NCBI GenBank assembly: GCA_002420005.1
Contig: DIHE01000090.1
Span: forward strand, 1-12,144
DNA length: 12,144 bases
Origin: Holophagales bacterium UBA5704
Lineage (GTDB): Bacteria; Acidobacteriota; Thermoanaerobaculia; Multivoradales; UBA5704
Direction of reading: 5' to 3'
Shown here: positions 12,111-12,144 of the stretch, piece after piece
How the letters are laid out: each line of letters opens with the position of its first letter
Numbering within the stretch: the first letter of the stretch is position 1
Translations under genes and position numbers: made by a program
The notes under the pieces: generated by a model
Seen by the model: only the letters and a program-made list of their open reading frames with translations
The model's database searches: none
Told to the model about the DNA's origin: nothing

Positions 12111-12144
12111 CGGTGAGGGGAACCCCTCACCGGGGGGGGGGGAG
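12111..12144. repeat. 10-bp palindrome running into an 11-G tract at the window end
   Basis: CGGTGAGGGG (12111-12120) and CCCCTCACCG (12123-12132) are perfect inverted arms separated by AA. The G at 12132 opens a run of eleven G (12132-12142), then AG. Fold-back symmetry plus a homopolymer at the very end is typical of a contig breaking in a repeat or of assembly error. No promoter for the eCIS operon can be read in 12053-12144. Confidence 0.55.

Noticed and set aside
12053..12130. Upstream ATG at 12130 for the ATPase
   Set aside because: The added residues are Arg/Pro-rich, cross two hairpins, and the ATG at 12052 has a GGGAGA site just before it.
1..12144. CRISPR array, tRNA, rRNA, transposase or integrase
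   Set aside because: No regularly spaced repeats, no RNA gene signatures and no recombinase motifs were seen on either strand.

Overview
This window carries part of an extracellular contractile injection system (eCIS, a phage-tail-like particle related to the Afp/PVC/MAC family) from a high-GC bacterium. Twelve genes can be supported. Ten lie on the minus strand; two, a toxin-antitoxin pair, lie on the plus strand. GC is high throughout by eye (about two thirds, not computed), with strong G/C at third codon positions, so long open frames opposite real genes are shadows. The gene set (small DUF6760-type protein, DUF4255 cap, DUF4157 protein, two sheaths, two tubes, AAA+ ATPase) fits environmental lineages such as Acidobacteriota, Myxococcota, Cyanobacteria or Actinobacteriota. 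The sequence alone does not settle the phylum; I lean weakly to Acidobacteriota or a similar group.

Reading the minus strand in transcription order from the right end: a 725-aa AAA+ ATPase (12052-9875); a 940-aa DUF4157 protein with an HELTH metal site, two CAAC motifs and a C-terminal segment that looks like a PD-(D/E)xK nuclease (9858-7036); a 247-aa protein whose second half resembles polymorphic-toxin immunity proteins (7022-6279); a DUF4255/Pvc16-type cap or terminator protein (6243-5653); sheath A (5591-4413); sheath B (4376-3240); tube A (3211-2774); a 121-aa tail-assembly-type protein (2770-2405); a 55-aa DUF6760-type protein (2408-2241); and tube B (2227-1676). Gaps are from -4 to about 60 nt and most genes have clear ribosome-binding sites, so this reads as one operon.

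The left part differs. A plus-strand toxin-antitoxin pair with a VapC/PIN toxin (938-1587) faces tube B and has its own promoter-like box, a perfect inverted repeat and a terminator-like hairpin. Divergent from it, a minus-strand open frame of 280 codons (842 to the left edge, unfinished) encodes a disordered Pro/Ala/Gln/Val-rich protein with VQR, RRM and VQA repeats. The RRM repeats echo those after the DUF4157 domain of the large protein.

Together, tubes, sheaths and cap build the contractile tail, the ATPase probably assists assembly or loading, and the DUF4157 protein is probably a loaded effector, possibly paired with its immunity protein. Spike, gp25/baseplate J-like, tape-measure, LysM and fibre genes are absent and would be expected beyond the left edge or elsewhere. 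Both window ends run into G-rich, palindrome-bearing sequence, which suggests contig ends.
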